Assembly: GCA_020851415.1 (NCBI GenBank)
Contig: JADZCU010000004.1
Location: 1 to 64,000, forward strand
Length of the DNA: 64,000 nucleotides
Reading direction: 5' to 3'
From: Candidatus Peregrinibacteria bacterium
GTDB lineage: Bacteria; Patescibacteriota; Gracilibacteria; UBA1369
Part shown: in pieces, positions 28,218 to 37,138 of the stretch
Layout: every line of letters starts with the position of its first letter
How positions within the stretch are numbered: position 1 is the stretch's first letter
The notes under the pieces: generated by a model
Told to the model about the DNA's origin: nothing
The model's database searches: none
What the model saw: only the letters and a program-made list of their open reading frames with translations
Translations under genes and position numbers: made by a program

Positions 28218-29461
28218 AGTATTGGCATTCATTACGTGTCGGCATATTTTTAGCTTACCGCGGTATTCTGCGTTCTAATCGCTATGTGGCAGTTCTTATT
28301 GTTACTATTTTGACGCTGATTTTTTTGAATCTGGTGGCTGTGGGAGGTTTACTTCTGGGTTTGATTAAGGGTTCTGAGACCGGTTATATTAAAACGTATT
28401 CTGGCACGCTTTTGGCTCAACCTTTGCGAACCGAGAAGTTTTTACAGGATGCGGATAAACTGATTGATTTTGCAAAAACTTTGCCGGGATTTTTGTCTTA
28501 TGCGCCACGTCTTCAGACCGGTGGAAAATTGGAAAAGGATTTTCGCAGTCGACAAAAGGGGAGTGAAGGAAACAGTATTTCCGCGACAATTCTTGGTATT
28601 GATCCAGTTCTTGAAGGGCAAACTACGAATATGGCCAATAAAGTTCTGGAGGGGAGATTTCTCTACCCGGGTGAACGTGATGCGATTGTGCTTGGCTCTA
28701 TTTTGGCCGGACGTGGTGCGACTATAGCAATCGGGGAATCATTGCAGGAGGTGTATGTAGGCGATAAGTTGCTTTTGACTTTGGGTAGTGGTGCCCGTAA
28801 GGAGTACACGTTGGTTGGTATTGTGAAATCGAAGAATAACTTAAGAAATTTGCAGGCGATTATTTCTCTTGATGAGATGCGCGATATTATGAATATTCGC
28901 GATTATCGTTTGAGTGAAATTGCTTTTAAAACGGATGATCCATTGAATCCGATGAAATTTAAGGATTATTTTGTGAACGCCGGATATGATCGAATAAATC
29001 TTTTGAAGACCTGGGATGAGGGTATTGGAACTGCCGTAAAGGATATTAACGATTCCTTTGGCTTGATCGGTAATATTGTGGGCGGTATTGGTTTGATGGT
29101 TGGCGGTATCACGATTTTTATTTTGATTTTTGTGAATGCGGTAAGTAAACGCAGGTTTATCGGTGTCTTGAAGGCGAGTGGAATTAGCGGCGGCTCGGTG
29201 ATTGTCTCCTATATGATTCAGGGTGTTTTTTATACCGCTGTGGCGGTGGTTATAGGTATGACCACTTTGTATGGTTTTCTTGTTCCGTTTGTTGATCAAA
29301 ATCCGATAGATTTTCCTTTTGCAGACGGCATTTTGTATGTGAGCGCGGAGTACGCGATTGTTCGTATTGTTATTTTGTTTGCGGTCTCGATTGTGAGCGG
29401 TTTTGTTCCAGCTTATTTAATTGTGAAAGAAAATACCCTTAACGCAATTCTTGGACGATGA
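28214..29461 (+). CDS. ABC transporter permease (FtsX/MacB-like)
   Basis: MacB-PCD layout and C-terminal FtsX-like TM segments; overlaps adaptor gene. Confidence 0.9.
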   Translation: MKYWHSLRVGIFLAYRGILRSNRYVAVLIVTILTLIFLNLVAVGGLLLGLIKGSETGYIKTYSGTLLAQPLRTEKFLQDADKLIDFAKTLPGFLSYAPRLQTGGKLEKDFRSRQKGSEGNSISATILGIDPVLEGQTTNMANKVLEGRFLYPGERDAIVLGSILAGRGATIAIGESLQEVYVGDKLLLTLGSGARKEYTLVGIVKSKNNLRNLQAIISLDEMRDIMNIRDYRLSEIAFKTDDPLNPMKFKDYFVNAGYDRINLLKTWDEGIGTAVKDINDSFGLIGNIVGGIGLMVGGITIFILIFVNAVSKRRFIGVLKASGISGGSVIVSYMIQGVFYTAVAVVIGMTTLYGFLVPFVDQNPIDFPFADGILYVSAEYAIVRIVILFAVSIVSGFVPAYLIVKENTLNAILGR

Positions 29462-30141
29462 ATATTCTCTCCACTGAAAATTTGTTTAAGGATTATATTA
29501 ACGGTCCGGTAGTGAGTAAGGTTTTGAAGGGCATTGATTTTAACGTGAAGAAGGGAGAATTTTTAGCAGTTATGGGGCCGTCAGGTTCCGGAAAGTCGAC
29601 TTTACTATATCAATTGGGTCTTATTGATAACGCAACTTCCGGGAAAATTATTCTTGATGGCCAATCTGTTTCTGATCTTACGGATGAAGAAAAACAGAAT
29701 ATACGTTTGAATTCTCTGGGCTTTGTTTTTCAGGATTACGCACTTATTCCCGAACTTACGGCCTCGGAAAATGTGATGATTGCTTTGATGATGAAGGGGT
29801 ATTCAAAGCAGAAAGCATATGACATTTCTGCTCACTATTTGGAGATGATGGGTTTGAAAGATCGATTGCGAAATTTACCAAGTCAGCTTTCCGGCGGAGA
29901 ACAGCAGCGCGTGAGTGTGGCTCGTGCCGTGGCGCACAAACCAAAAATTCTCTTTGCCGATGAGCCTACTGCGAGCCTGGATTCAACCATGTCCGAGCAG
30001 GTGATGAGTGTATTTAAGGAGCTTCATAAAAATGGCCAAACGATTGTGATGGTTACCCATGAGCCTGAATATGGAAAATTGACTCAAAGGATTGTGTATC
30101 TGCGTGACGGTAAGATTGAGAACCACAATCATAAATTTTAG
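29458..30141 (+). CDS. ABC transporter ATP-binding protein (MacB/LolD-like)
   Basis: GPSGSGKSTLLYQLG, LSGGEQQRVSVARAVAHKPKILFADEPTASLD. Confidence 0.97.
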   Translation: MNILSTENLFKDYINGPVVSKVLKGIDFNVKKGEFLAVMGPSGSGKSTLLYQLGLIDNATSGKIILDGQSVSDLTDEEKQNIRLNSLGFVFQDYALIPELTASENVMIALMMKGYSKQKAYDISAHYLEMMGLKDRLRNLPSQLSGGEQQRVSVARAVAHKPKILFADEPTASLDSTMSEQVMSVFKELHKNGQTIVMVTHEPEYGKLTQRIVYLRDGKIENHNHKF

Positions 30142-30174
30142 CCTTCCGGTACGGGGTAATTTTGTAGTGAGGTT

Positions 30175-30218
30175 TAAAAAAAGGCCCTCCGCTTTTTTTG
30201 GCGAAGGACCCCTTTTTG
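30175..30218 (+). terminator. intrinsic terminator-like hairpin after ABC operon
   Basis: AAAAAAAGGCCCTCCGC tttttt GGCGAAGGACCCCTTTTT. Confidence 0.55.
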
Positions 30219-30245
30219 TTTGGGTTTTCTTATAAATTCAGGAAA

Positions 30246-30494
30246 CTATTTTTTTTCGCACCCACATTCTTTCATTGAGAAGAACATACCACCGAAAGCG
30301 AGACCAGCTACACCAACAAGCAGGTAAATTACTGATTCAACTGCCATAGGGAGCTTGAGGGTCTGTGTTAAGAGAAGGTTTACAACATTAAGGTTTGAGC
30401 CGATGAGCATGCCAAGACCTGAGAGGCCCCAGTTTACAGCACCGATGATTACTAAAAGTGTCACCACTAGACAAAGAGGTTTATGTTTAGCCAT
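30246..30494 (-). CDS. DUF378 family small membrane protein
   Basis: LVIIGAVNWGLSGL..NVVNLLL..ESVIYLLVGVAGL. Confidence 0.88.
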   Translation of the reverse strand: MAKHKPLCLVVTLLVIIGAVNWGLSGLGMLIGSNLNVVNLLLTQTLKLPMAVESVIYLLVGVAGLAFGGMFFSMKECGCEKK

Positions 30495-30678
30495 ATAAAA
30501 AAGGGGGTTAAGGGGAGATAAGTAAGGATGCTTACTTTATGTTGATTATACAATGTGCCTTTGTAAAAGGGAATATTTAAGTTTCATGCAAGTTTTATAA
30601 CCTTACTATAGCTTCAGGGCTGGATTTTTCTGAAAAATCCTTGTACAATACCAGTCTTGTATAAAGCTATGTTTTTGC

Positions 30679-32658
30679 ATGAATGAATTTAAACTTGCTT
30701 CACCGTTTCAACCAACTGGTGATCAGCCTGCAGCCATTAAACAATTAGTCAGCGGTTTGAATGCCGGTAAAAAAAGTCAGACACTTCTTGGTGTGACCGG
30801 GTCGGGTAAGACTTTTACTATGGCGAATATTGTCCAGCAGGTGCAAAAACCAACGCTTGTTATTGCCCATAATAAAACTCTCGCTGCGCAGCTTTGTAGT
30901 GAGTTTCAGGAGTTTTTTCCGCAGAATGCAGTAAGCTATTTTGTTTCGTATTATGATTATTATCAGCCGGAAGCGTATCTGCCATCCAGTGATACGTATA
31001 TTGAAAAAGATGCTTCCATAAATGAAGAGATCAGTAAATATCGTCACGCGGCTACGGTGAACCTGCTCACGCGACGTGATGTGTTAATTGTGGCATCGGT
31101 TTCATGTATTTATGGTTTGGGTGACGTTGAGGACTATAATGCGTTTTCGATGGAGCTGAAGGTGGGTGAAGAACGTAAACGTGATAAGCTGCTTCGTCAG
31201 CTTACGGACATTCAGTATGTCCGTTCCAGTATTGAGTTTAAACAGGGTATGTTTCATGTGCTTGGCGATACATTGGAAATTTTTCCTCCGGATCGTGATA
31301 CGGTTTTTCGTTTGGAATTTTTTGGTGATGAGATTGAGAAAATTACTGAAGCTGACTCTTTTACCGGTGAAATGATTCGTGAACTTGATCGCGTGGTGAT
31401 ATTTCCGGCGAAACATGATGTGACCAGTCGTGAGAAGATTGAACAGGCTGTGGGAACGATTCGAGCTGATATGGAACTTCGTTATGCTGAACTTAAAGCG
31501 CAGGGCAAAATTCTTGAGGCGGAGCGCATTAAGACTCGCACGGAATATGATTTAGAAATTCTTCAGGAAACGGGTTATGTGACAGGTATCGAGAACTATA
31601 CCCGCTATTTCCAGAGACGTGATGTTGGTTCACCGCCAGCAACATTGCTTGATTATTTTCCGGATGATTTTTTGATGATTGTGGATGAGTCGCATATGAC
31701 TATTCCGCAGATCGGCGGTATGCATAACGGCAATTTTTCCCGTAAACAGACGTTGGTTGATTATGGCTTTCGTTTGCCGTCTGCTCATGACAACAGACCT
31801 CTTAAATTTGATGAGTTTGAAAAGGCGATCAATCAGGTGATTTATGTTTCTGCGACTCCGTCGAAGTATGAATTGGAAAAAAGTAAGGACAGTATTGCCC
31901 AGCAAATTATTCGTCCGACAGGTTTGATTGATCCGGAAGTTGTGGTTCGTCCGAGTGATCATCAGATTGATGATCTGCTGAAAGAGATTCAAGCCCGCAT
32001 TAAGGTAAAAGATCGCGTACTTGTGACAACTTTAACAAAACGTTCAGCGGAAGATCTGACGGATTATTTAACCGATGCCGGTATTAAAGTCCGTTATTTG
32101 CATTCGGATATTGATACTATGGAACGCATCGAAATTTTGCGTGATTTGCGTATTGGTAAATTTGATGTACTGGTTGGTATTAACCTGCTTCGTGAGGGTT
32201 TGGATCTCCCCGAAGTTTCATTGATCGGTATTTTGGATGCCGATAAAGAAGGTTTCTTGCGCTCTGAGGGGGCACTTATTCAGACGATTGGTCGTGCGGC
32301 GCGTAATGTGAATGGTTTTGTAATTATGTATGCAAATCGTATCACTGCCGCTATGGAGAAGGCTCTTGCCGAGACTGAGCGTCGTCGTACCATTCAGATC
32401 GCGTACAATAAGAAACATGGAATTACACCTCAAACCATCATAAAGGCGGTGAAGGATATCGCTATGAATCGCCAGAAAAAGGAAGGACAAGCCGGAGAAA
32501 AACACATTGATCCTTCAAAGATTCCCCGTGAAGAACTTGGAAGATTTATTGAGGAGTTGGAAAATCAGATGGATATGGCCTCTTTGAATATGGAGTTTGA
32601 AAAGGCGGCTGAACTTCGCGATGAGATTGAGGATATTAAGATTAAGTTTAAATTGTAG
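30679..32658 (+). CDS. uvrB: excinuclease ABC subunit B
   Basis: LLGVTGSGKTFTMANIV, SYYDYYQPEAYLPSSDTYIEKD, full length with C-terminal UVR motif. Confidence 0.99.
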   Translation: MNEFKLASPFQPTGDQPAAIKQLVSGLNAGKKSQTLLGVTGSGKTFTMANIVQQVQKPTLVIAHNKTLAAQLCSEFQEFFPQNAVSYFVSYYDYYQPEAYLPSSDTYIEKDASINEEISKYRHAATVNLLTRRDVLIVASVSCIYGLGDVEDYNAFSMELKVGEERKRDKLLRQLTDIQYVRSSIEFKQGMFHVLGDTLEIFPPDRDTVFRLEFFGDEIEKITEADSFTGEMIRELDRVVIFPAKHDVTSREKIEQAVGTIRADMELRYAELKAQGKILEAERIKTRTEYDLEILQETGYVTGIENYTRYFQRRDVGSPPATLLDYFPDDFLMIVDESHMTIPQIGGMHNGNFSRKQTLVDYGFRLPSAHDNRPLKFDEFEKAINQVIYVSATPSKYELEKSKDSIAQQIIRPTGLIDPEVVVRPSDHQIDDLLKEIQARIKVKDRVLVTTLTKRSAEDLTDYLTDAGIKVRYLHSDIDTMERIEILRDLRIGKFDVLVGINLLREGLDLPEVSLIGILDADKEGFLRSEGALIQTIGRAARNVNGFVIMYANRITAAMEKALAETERRRTIQIAYNKKHGITPQTIIKAVKDIAMNRQKKEGQAGEKHIDPSKIPREELGRFIEELENQMDMASLNMEFEKAAELRDEIEDIKIKFKL

Positions 32659-32729
32659 CTTTATTTAAGCCACTTTTTGAACACACCCGGAAATTTGCTA
32701 TAATCATGGCAGAATTTAATTTTTTTGTT

Positions 32730-33947
32730 ATGTTTCGCCGTTCTTCTGGATATTTTCTTTTGGTATTTGCGCTTTTGAGTTTTGCCGGTTGCAGTGATGC
32801 TTCAAGCAATCTTTCGAGATCGAATCAACAGGTGACGCAGAACTTTATGGAGAATTTTTCAGATGTTCCTTTGGAATCTGCCCAGACAACTGTTGAGGAT
32901 TCTGGCGGCGGGCAGAGAGTTGATGCTTTTGGTAAGACGATTGATAATGCGGGAAAAATTCCTTCTGCGGATGAATTGAAAAACAGCTCCGCCGGTATTT
33001 GTTTAAATGAGACGGTGGGGGATAAAGCTTTTGAATGTTTTGATAAATATCTGACCGATAAGACTCTTGCAACCGACCCTGTAACTGCTTTCAAGGATTT
33101 ACGCGGTTTGTATGAAATGTCGTCGATGGTGCAGACTTACTGTCATCCTTTGTCACATAGCATTGGCCATGCGGCTGTAGAGAAATATCCAAAAGTGGCT
33201 GATGCCTATACTCATGGTGAGGACTTTTGCTGGTCCGGTTATTATCATGGGGTGATAGAGAGATATATTGGTAAAATTGGTTATGAAAATCTTCCGGGTG
33301 AAATCAACAATATATGCATGGATATTCCGGGAAAGGAAAGTTATTCGTTCGATTACTACAACTGTGTTCATGGTGTAGGCCATGGACTTATGAGTTTAAC
33401 CGGGGACGAACTTTTTGATTCTTTGGAGCTTTGTGATGGGTTGACTGGCCAGTGGGAAAAAAGCTCATGTTATAGCGGTGTTTTTATGGAGAATGTTATT
33501 GCTGACGGGCGAAATCATAAGACTGACTATTTAAAACCGGAAGATCCGGTGTACCCATGTAATGCTGTGGGTGAGGGATATAAGGAGACCTGCTATTTGA
33601 TGCAGACTTCTTATATGTTGAAGGTGACAAACTATGATTTTAAGAAAGTTTTTGATTTATGTAAGGGTGTGGATAAAGGTTATGTGAATACTTGTTATCG
33701 CAGTCTTGGGCGTGATGCCAGTGGTACTTCCGTGAGTGATGTTGAACAAACGAAGACCAAGTGTTTTATTGGTGAGAATTTTGAACAGAAGTCGGAATGT
33801 ATAGTTGGTGCTGTGAAAGATTTTATTTCTTATTATTATTCCGATACCAAGGCAAAACAGCTTTGCCAGTCTTTGGGTGACGCCCAAATGGAAAAAATTT
33901 GTTTGGAAACCGCGGATGAGTACTATTCTTACTTTGCCAAGAAATAA
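32730..33947 (+). CDS. lipoprotein of unknown function with repeated Cys/His motifs
   Basis: lipobox FAGCSDASS; CHPLSHSIGHAA, CWSGYYHGVIERY, CVHGVGHGLM, CYSGVFMEN. Confidence 0.75.
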   Translation: MFRRSSGYFLLVFALLSFAGCSDASSNLSRSNQQVTQNFMENFSDVPLESAQTTVEDSGGGQRVDAFGKTIDNAGKIPSADELKNSSAGICLNETVGDKAFECFDKYLTDKTLATDPVTAFKDLRGLYEMSSMVQTYCHPLSHSIGHAAVEKYPKVADAYTHGEDFCWSGYYHGVIERYIGKIGYENLPGEINNICMDIPGKESYSFDYYNCVHGVGHGLMSLTGDELFDSLELCDGLTGQWEKSSCYSGVFMENVIADGRNHKTDYLKPEDPVYPCNAVGEGYKETCYLMQTSYMLKVTNYDFKKVFDLCKGVDKGYVNTCYRSLGRDASGTSVSDVEQTKTKCFIGENFEQKSECIVGAVKDFISYYYSDTKAKQLCQSLGDAQMEKICLETADEYYSYFAKK

Positions 33948-34499
33948 ATGAATAATGTAGATTTATCAAAGGAGCCAAGAAAGCTTGTTAGTGTTTGGCT
34001 GGACGACTACGACAATATTTTTTCTGACTTTGATCCTCGTTCTTTTTCACAAAGAGAACTCTCTGATGATTTTTTGAATGAGACTCGAAAAGTTTTACAT
34101 GCGGAAAAGAACAGGCTTATTCAGTTGATGATTTTGGTTCCCGTGGGGAAGAGAAATAAGAGTGATGAACATGTAATTAAAAATCGGCTTCATACGCATT
34201 TTCGTCATACTTTTGATCATTTACGCCATGAACGTAAGATCTTTCTGAGAAACGGTGTTTTTCTTACAATAGTGGGGTTTGTTTTAATGCTTTTGGCCAG
34301 TGCTACATCGGCTTTTGAATCTGCGCATTATTTTATGAGCATACTGCGTGTTTTTCTTGAACCGTCCGGTTGGTTTGCCGTTTGGTATGGTATGGATAAA
34401 ATTTTTTATTTATCGGGACTGAAGAACGAGCAATCCAGTTTTAATCAGACTATGGCTAAGGCTGAGATTATCTTTGACAGCTATCAGCCGAGAACGTAA
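33948..34499 (+). CDS. hypothetical membrane protein
   Basis: ORF 183 aa with two hydrophobic segments; starts at the stop of the upstream gene. Confidence 0.7.
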   Translation: MNNVDLSKEPRKLVSVWLDDYDNIFSDFDPRSFSQRELSDDFLNETRKVLHAEKNRLIQLMILVPVGKRNKSDEHVIKNRLHTHFRHTFDHLRHERKIFLRNGVFLTIVGFVLMLLASATSAFESAHYFMSILRVFLEPSGWFAVWYGMDKIFYLSGLKNEQSSFNQTMAKAEIIFDSYQPRT

Positions 34500-34521
34500 T
34501 GCTGAAATGTATTTAGTGATT

Positions 34522-34558
34522 AAAAAAAAGCCTGAGAATTTATGCCCAGGCTTTTTTT
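34522..34558. terminator. bidirectional intrinsic terminator
   Basis: AAAAAAAAGCCTG ... CAGGCTTTTTTT. Confidence 0.85.
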
Positions 34559-34580
34559 AGTATTTGGATTTCATTTGATA

Positions 34581-36359
34581 TTACCAGGAGCTTCCACCGC
34601 CGCCGCCAAAACCACCACCTGATGAACCTCCGCTGAAACCACTGCCTCCGCCCGATGCTGATCTAGGTGATGATGCGAATGTTGTTTGCATTTCAGAGGC
34701 AACTGAATCCAGGGTGTTGCTGAATGCCATTACGTTGAAATTGTTGTGCCAGTGAGGATTTGATGAGACGTACCAACTTGGTGCGGTCTTATAGATCCCT
34801 TCAAAGGCTGATGCCCATTTGGAGGCTAACCCGAGAGTCATAGCGAAAGGGAGAATTTTTTCAAAGATATTTTCCTGTTCCTGGAACTTGATGCGATCAC
34901 GCTCCGCGGTTTTGATAAACATTTCCAGACCCCTAGCCTGATAGTACATATCTACGCCTTTTTTTGTTTTGGCCGGCATGTATTTAGCAAAAGCCAGAAC
35001 AACTCCACCCGAACTCAGTATGCCCAAAATGGCCGAGAGTGGGAAAAATGCTATGAACGCTCCCAGGCCAAAGAGTACTCCGAAGCATAAAATAGAGCCT
35101 ACTGTGTAATAAATGTTGCGGACTTTTTCCGGATTGGTAGGGAAGTAACCGTCTTTTACCATGTTGTTATAAACGGACTCTCTGATGCCTGGTAAGGAAC
35201 TGTAGAACTCGTTTTTGAGTGACGAAAGTTTTTTGCTTTCGCTCCCGTCGAAAAGTGCATTCAAAATTTTCTTTTCGTGATCTTTCAGCGTGTTGTCGGA
35301 GTTGTATTCTTTGAGTTTTATGAACTCGTAGTCGGTGCCGTCGAAGAGCAATCTTTTTTCTTTTAACTCCTTGATTTGTAAGTAGCCGCGTACCGCCATA
35401 TCCACAATAGTGGATGTGATGTCACGCATATCCAGGTTTTCATCTATGATGGTACCAATTTCCGTGGGGGTCATGCCCGGAGGAGCTTTATAAATTGGCA
35501 TGACGGCGTCACGTGTTTTTGGATCACGACCGCGGGTTGACCAGAGATAATAGAGTATGCCGAAAGTGATAAACGGCAGAGCGTATCCCCAATTGTCTAC
35601 AAAGAACCACCAGGCTTGCTGGGCAAAGCTTGGTTCGGCAACTATTCCTTTTGGAAAGCCAACAACGACTGTTAATCCGCTTAATGGGTTTAAATCCGGT
35701 GCTGTTGGAAGTTTATTGTCGTTTACCGAATATGTGACACTGTGATTCTGGATTTCCGGTGTACAGTTCTGTTCGGAGCTGCCGTATGATCCGGTGTAGC
35801 AGGTAGCTTTAATATCAGTGGTTTGAACTTTATCTGGCAGTGTAATTGTCGTGGTTACTTCATCCATCAATACATCCCATTGTGTACCAGTTGAGTTCCA
35901 GTAGAGTTCATCATAGGTGTCAAAACGATTGATGGCTCTTCCTACATCATAACTGATGCGGAAAGTGGATGGTTTATCCAATAGTATGTCGGCGTCACCA
36001 ATTTTAATGTTGAGAATATTGCCTTCTTTATATTGTTCATAGTTCCAGTTTTTCCCATTTTCATCGGTAACCGACGTTACCTGGAAATATAATGAAAGGT
36101 TGTTTCCGTAACGATCTCTATAGTCCACAGGGATAGAGCGAATTAATCCGTGGTGTGCTTCGTTCGTATAGTCGGCGACGATGGTTTCTGTGACGTTTAT
36201 GATGCCGTCTTCATTGATTTTGATGGCTGTATCGAATTTGTCTATGTCCCAGCCATAGCCGTAGGAAAAAGCCGTTGGTGCAAATGCAGCCACAGCCAAA
36301 AGGCTTACCAGAGTGTTTCTGGTAAACCTTGAGAATTGAGTCGAGAGGGAAGTTTTCAT
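34581..36359 (-). CDS. DUF2207 domain membrane protein
   Basis: signal peptide, WDIDKFDTAIKINEDGIINVTETIVADYTNEAHHGLIRSIPV; C-terminal GGGSGFSGGSSGGGFGGGGGSSW. Confidence 0.92.
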   Translation of the reverse strand: MKTSLSTQFSRFTRNTLVSLLAVAAFAPTAFSYGYGWDIDKFDTAIKINEDGIINVTETIVADYTNEAHHGLIRSIPVDYRDRYGNNLSLYFQVTSVTDENGKNWNYEQYKEGNILNIKIGDADILLDKPSTFRISYDVGRAINRFDTYDELYWNSTGTQWDVLMDEVTTTITLPDKVQTTDIKATCYTGSYGSSEQNCTPEIQNHSVTYSVNDNKLPTAPDLNPLSGLTVVVGFPKGIVAEPSFAQQAWWFFVDNWGYALPFITFGILYYLWSTRGRDPKTRDAVMPIYKAPPGMTPTEIGTIIDENLDMRDITSTIVDMAVRGYLQIKELKEKRLLFDGTDYEFIKLKEYNSDNTLKDHEKKILNALFDGSESKKLSSLKNEFYSSLPGIRESVYNNMVKDGYFPTNPEKVRNIYYTVGSILCFGVLFGLGAFIAFFPLSAILGILSSGGVVLAFAKYMPAKTKKGVDMYYQARGLEMFIKTAERDRIKFQEQENIFEKILPFAMTLGLASKWASAFEGIYKTAPSWYVSSNPHWHNNFNVMAFSNTLDSVASEMQTTFASSPRSASGGGSGFSGGSSGGGFGGGGGSSW

Positions 36360-36435
36360 AAATGCGGAATAAGTTTTGGGAAGGGACTTGCCTTGCTCAT
36401 TACAGAAGTTGATACTTTCTGTGTGTGCCAAGGGT

Positions 36436-37011
36436 TTATTTTTCTGCCTTATCTTCAAAACTTACTTTTACGTTTTCACGTTCTTCAGGACTTGATACTT
36501 CAAAGAACTGACGTTTTACGAAGCCAAGAATTCCAGCAAAAATGTTGTTTGGGAATACCATAACTTTTGTATTGAAATCACGCACTGTCGCATTGTAGTA
36601 ACGGCGTGAAAGTTGGAGATGTTCTTCGATCTCTTTGAGTGTAGCCTGCAGATCCATGAAGTTCTGGTTTGCTTTCAAATCAGGATAGTTTTCCGCAACG
36701 GCGAAGAGTGTTTTCAATGCTCCGGCAAGCATACCTTCAGCCTGTGCTTTTTGTTCTGGTGTGTTTGCGCCCATAGCCATGTTACGTGCTTTTGTAACTT
36801 GTTCCAGTGTTCCTTTTTCATGTTTAGCATAACCCTTTACTGTTTCCACCATATTTGGGATCAGGTCGTAACGGCGTTTGAGTTGGGTTTCAATATCTGC
36901 CCAGCCTTCGTCTACTTTTACGCTTAACTGTACTAATCCGTTATAAATACCAATTGCAGCAAAAGCGATTACCGCAACAACGCCGAGAATTATGAGAAGT
37001 GTTGGATCCAT
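36436..37011 (-). CDS. LemA family protein
   Basis: GIYNGLVQLSVKVDEGWADIETQLKRRYDLIPNMVETVKGYAKHEKGTLEQVTKAR. Confidence 0.96.
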   Translation of the reverse strand: MDPTLLIILGVVAVIAFAAIGIYNGLVQLSVKVDEGWADIETQLKRRYDLIPNMVETVKGYAKHEKGTLEQVTKARNMAMGANTPEQKAQAEGMLAGALKTLFAVAENYPDLKANQNFMDLQATLKEIEEHLQLSRRYYNATVRDFNTKVMVFPNNIFAGILGFVKRQFFEVSSPEERENVKVSFEDKAEK

Positions 37012-37138
37012 ATTTATATAATTAAGAATGAACTCAGGGCTTATTGTAGGCTTTATTTTGAGGAAATGCAAAGTATCTTGAAGCCAACTTTACATACTGA
37101 AATGTAAAGTATTTTTGACAGGTTTTTGTGGGGTGAAA

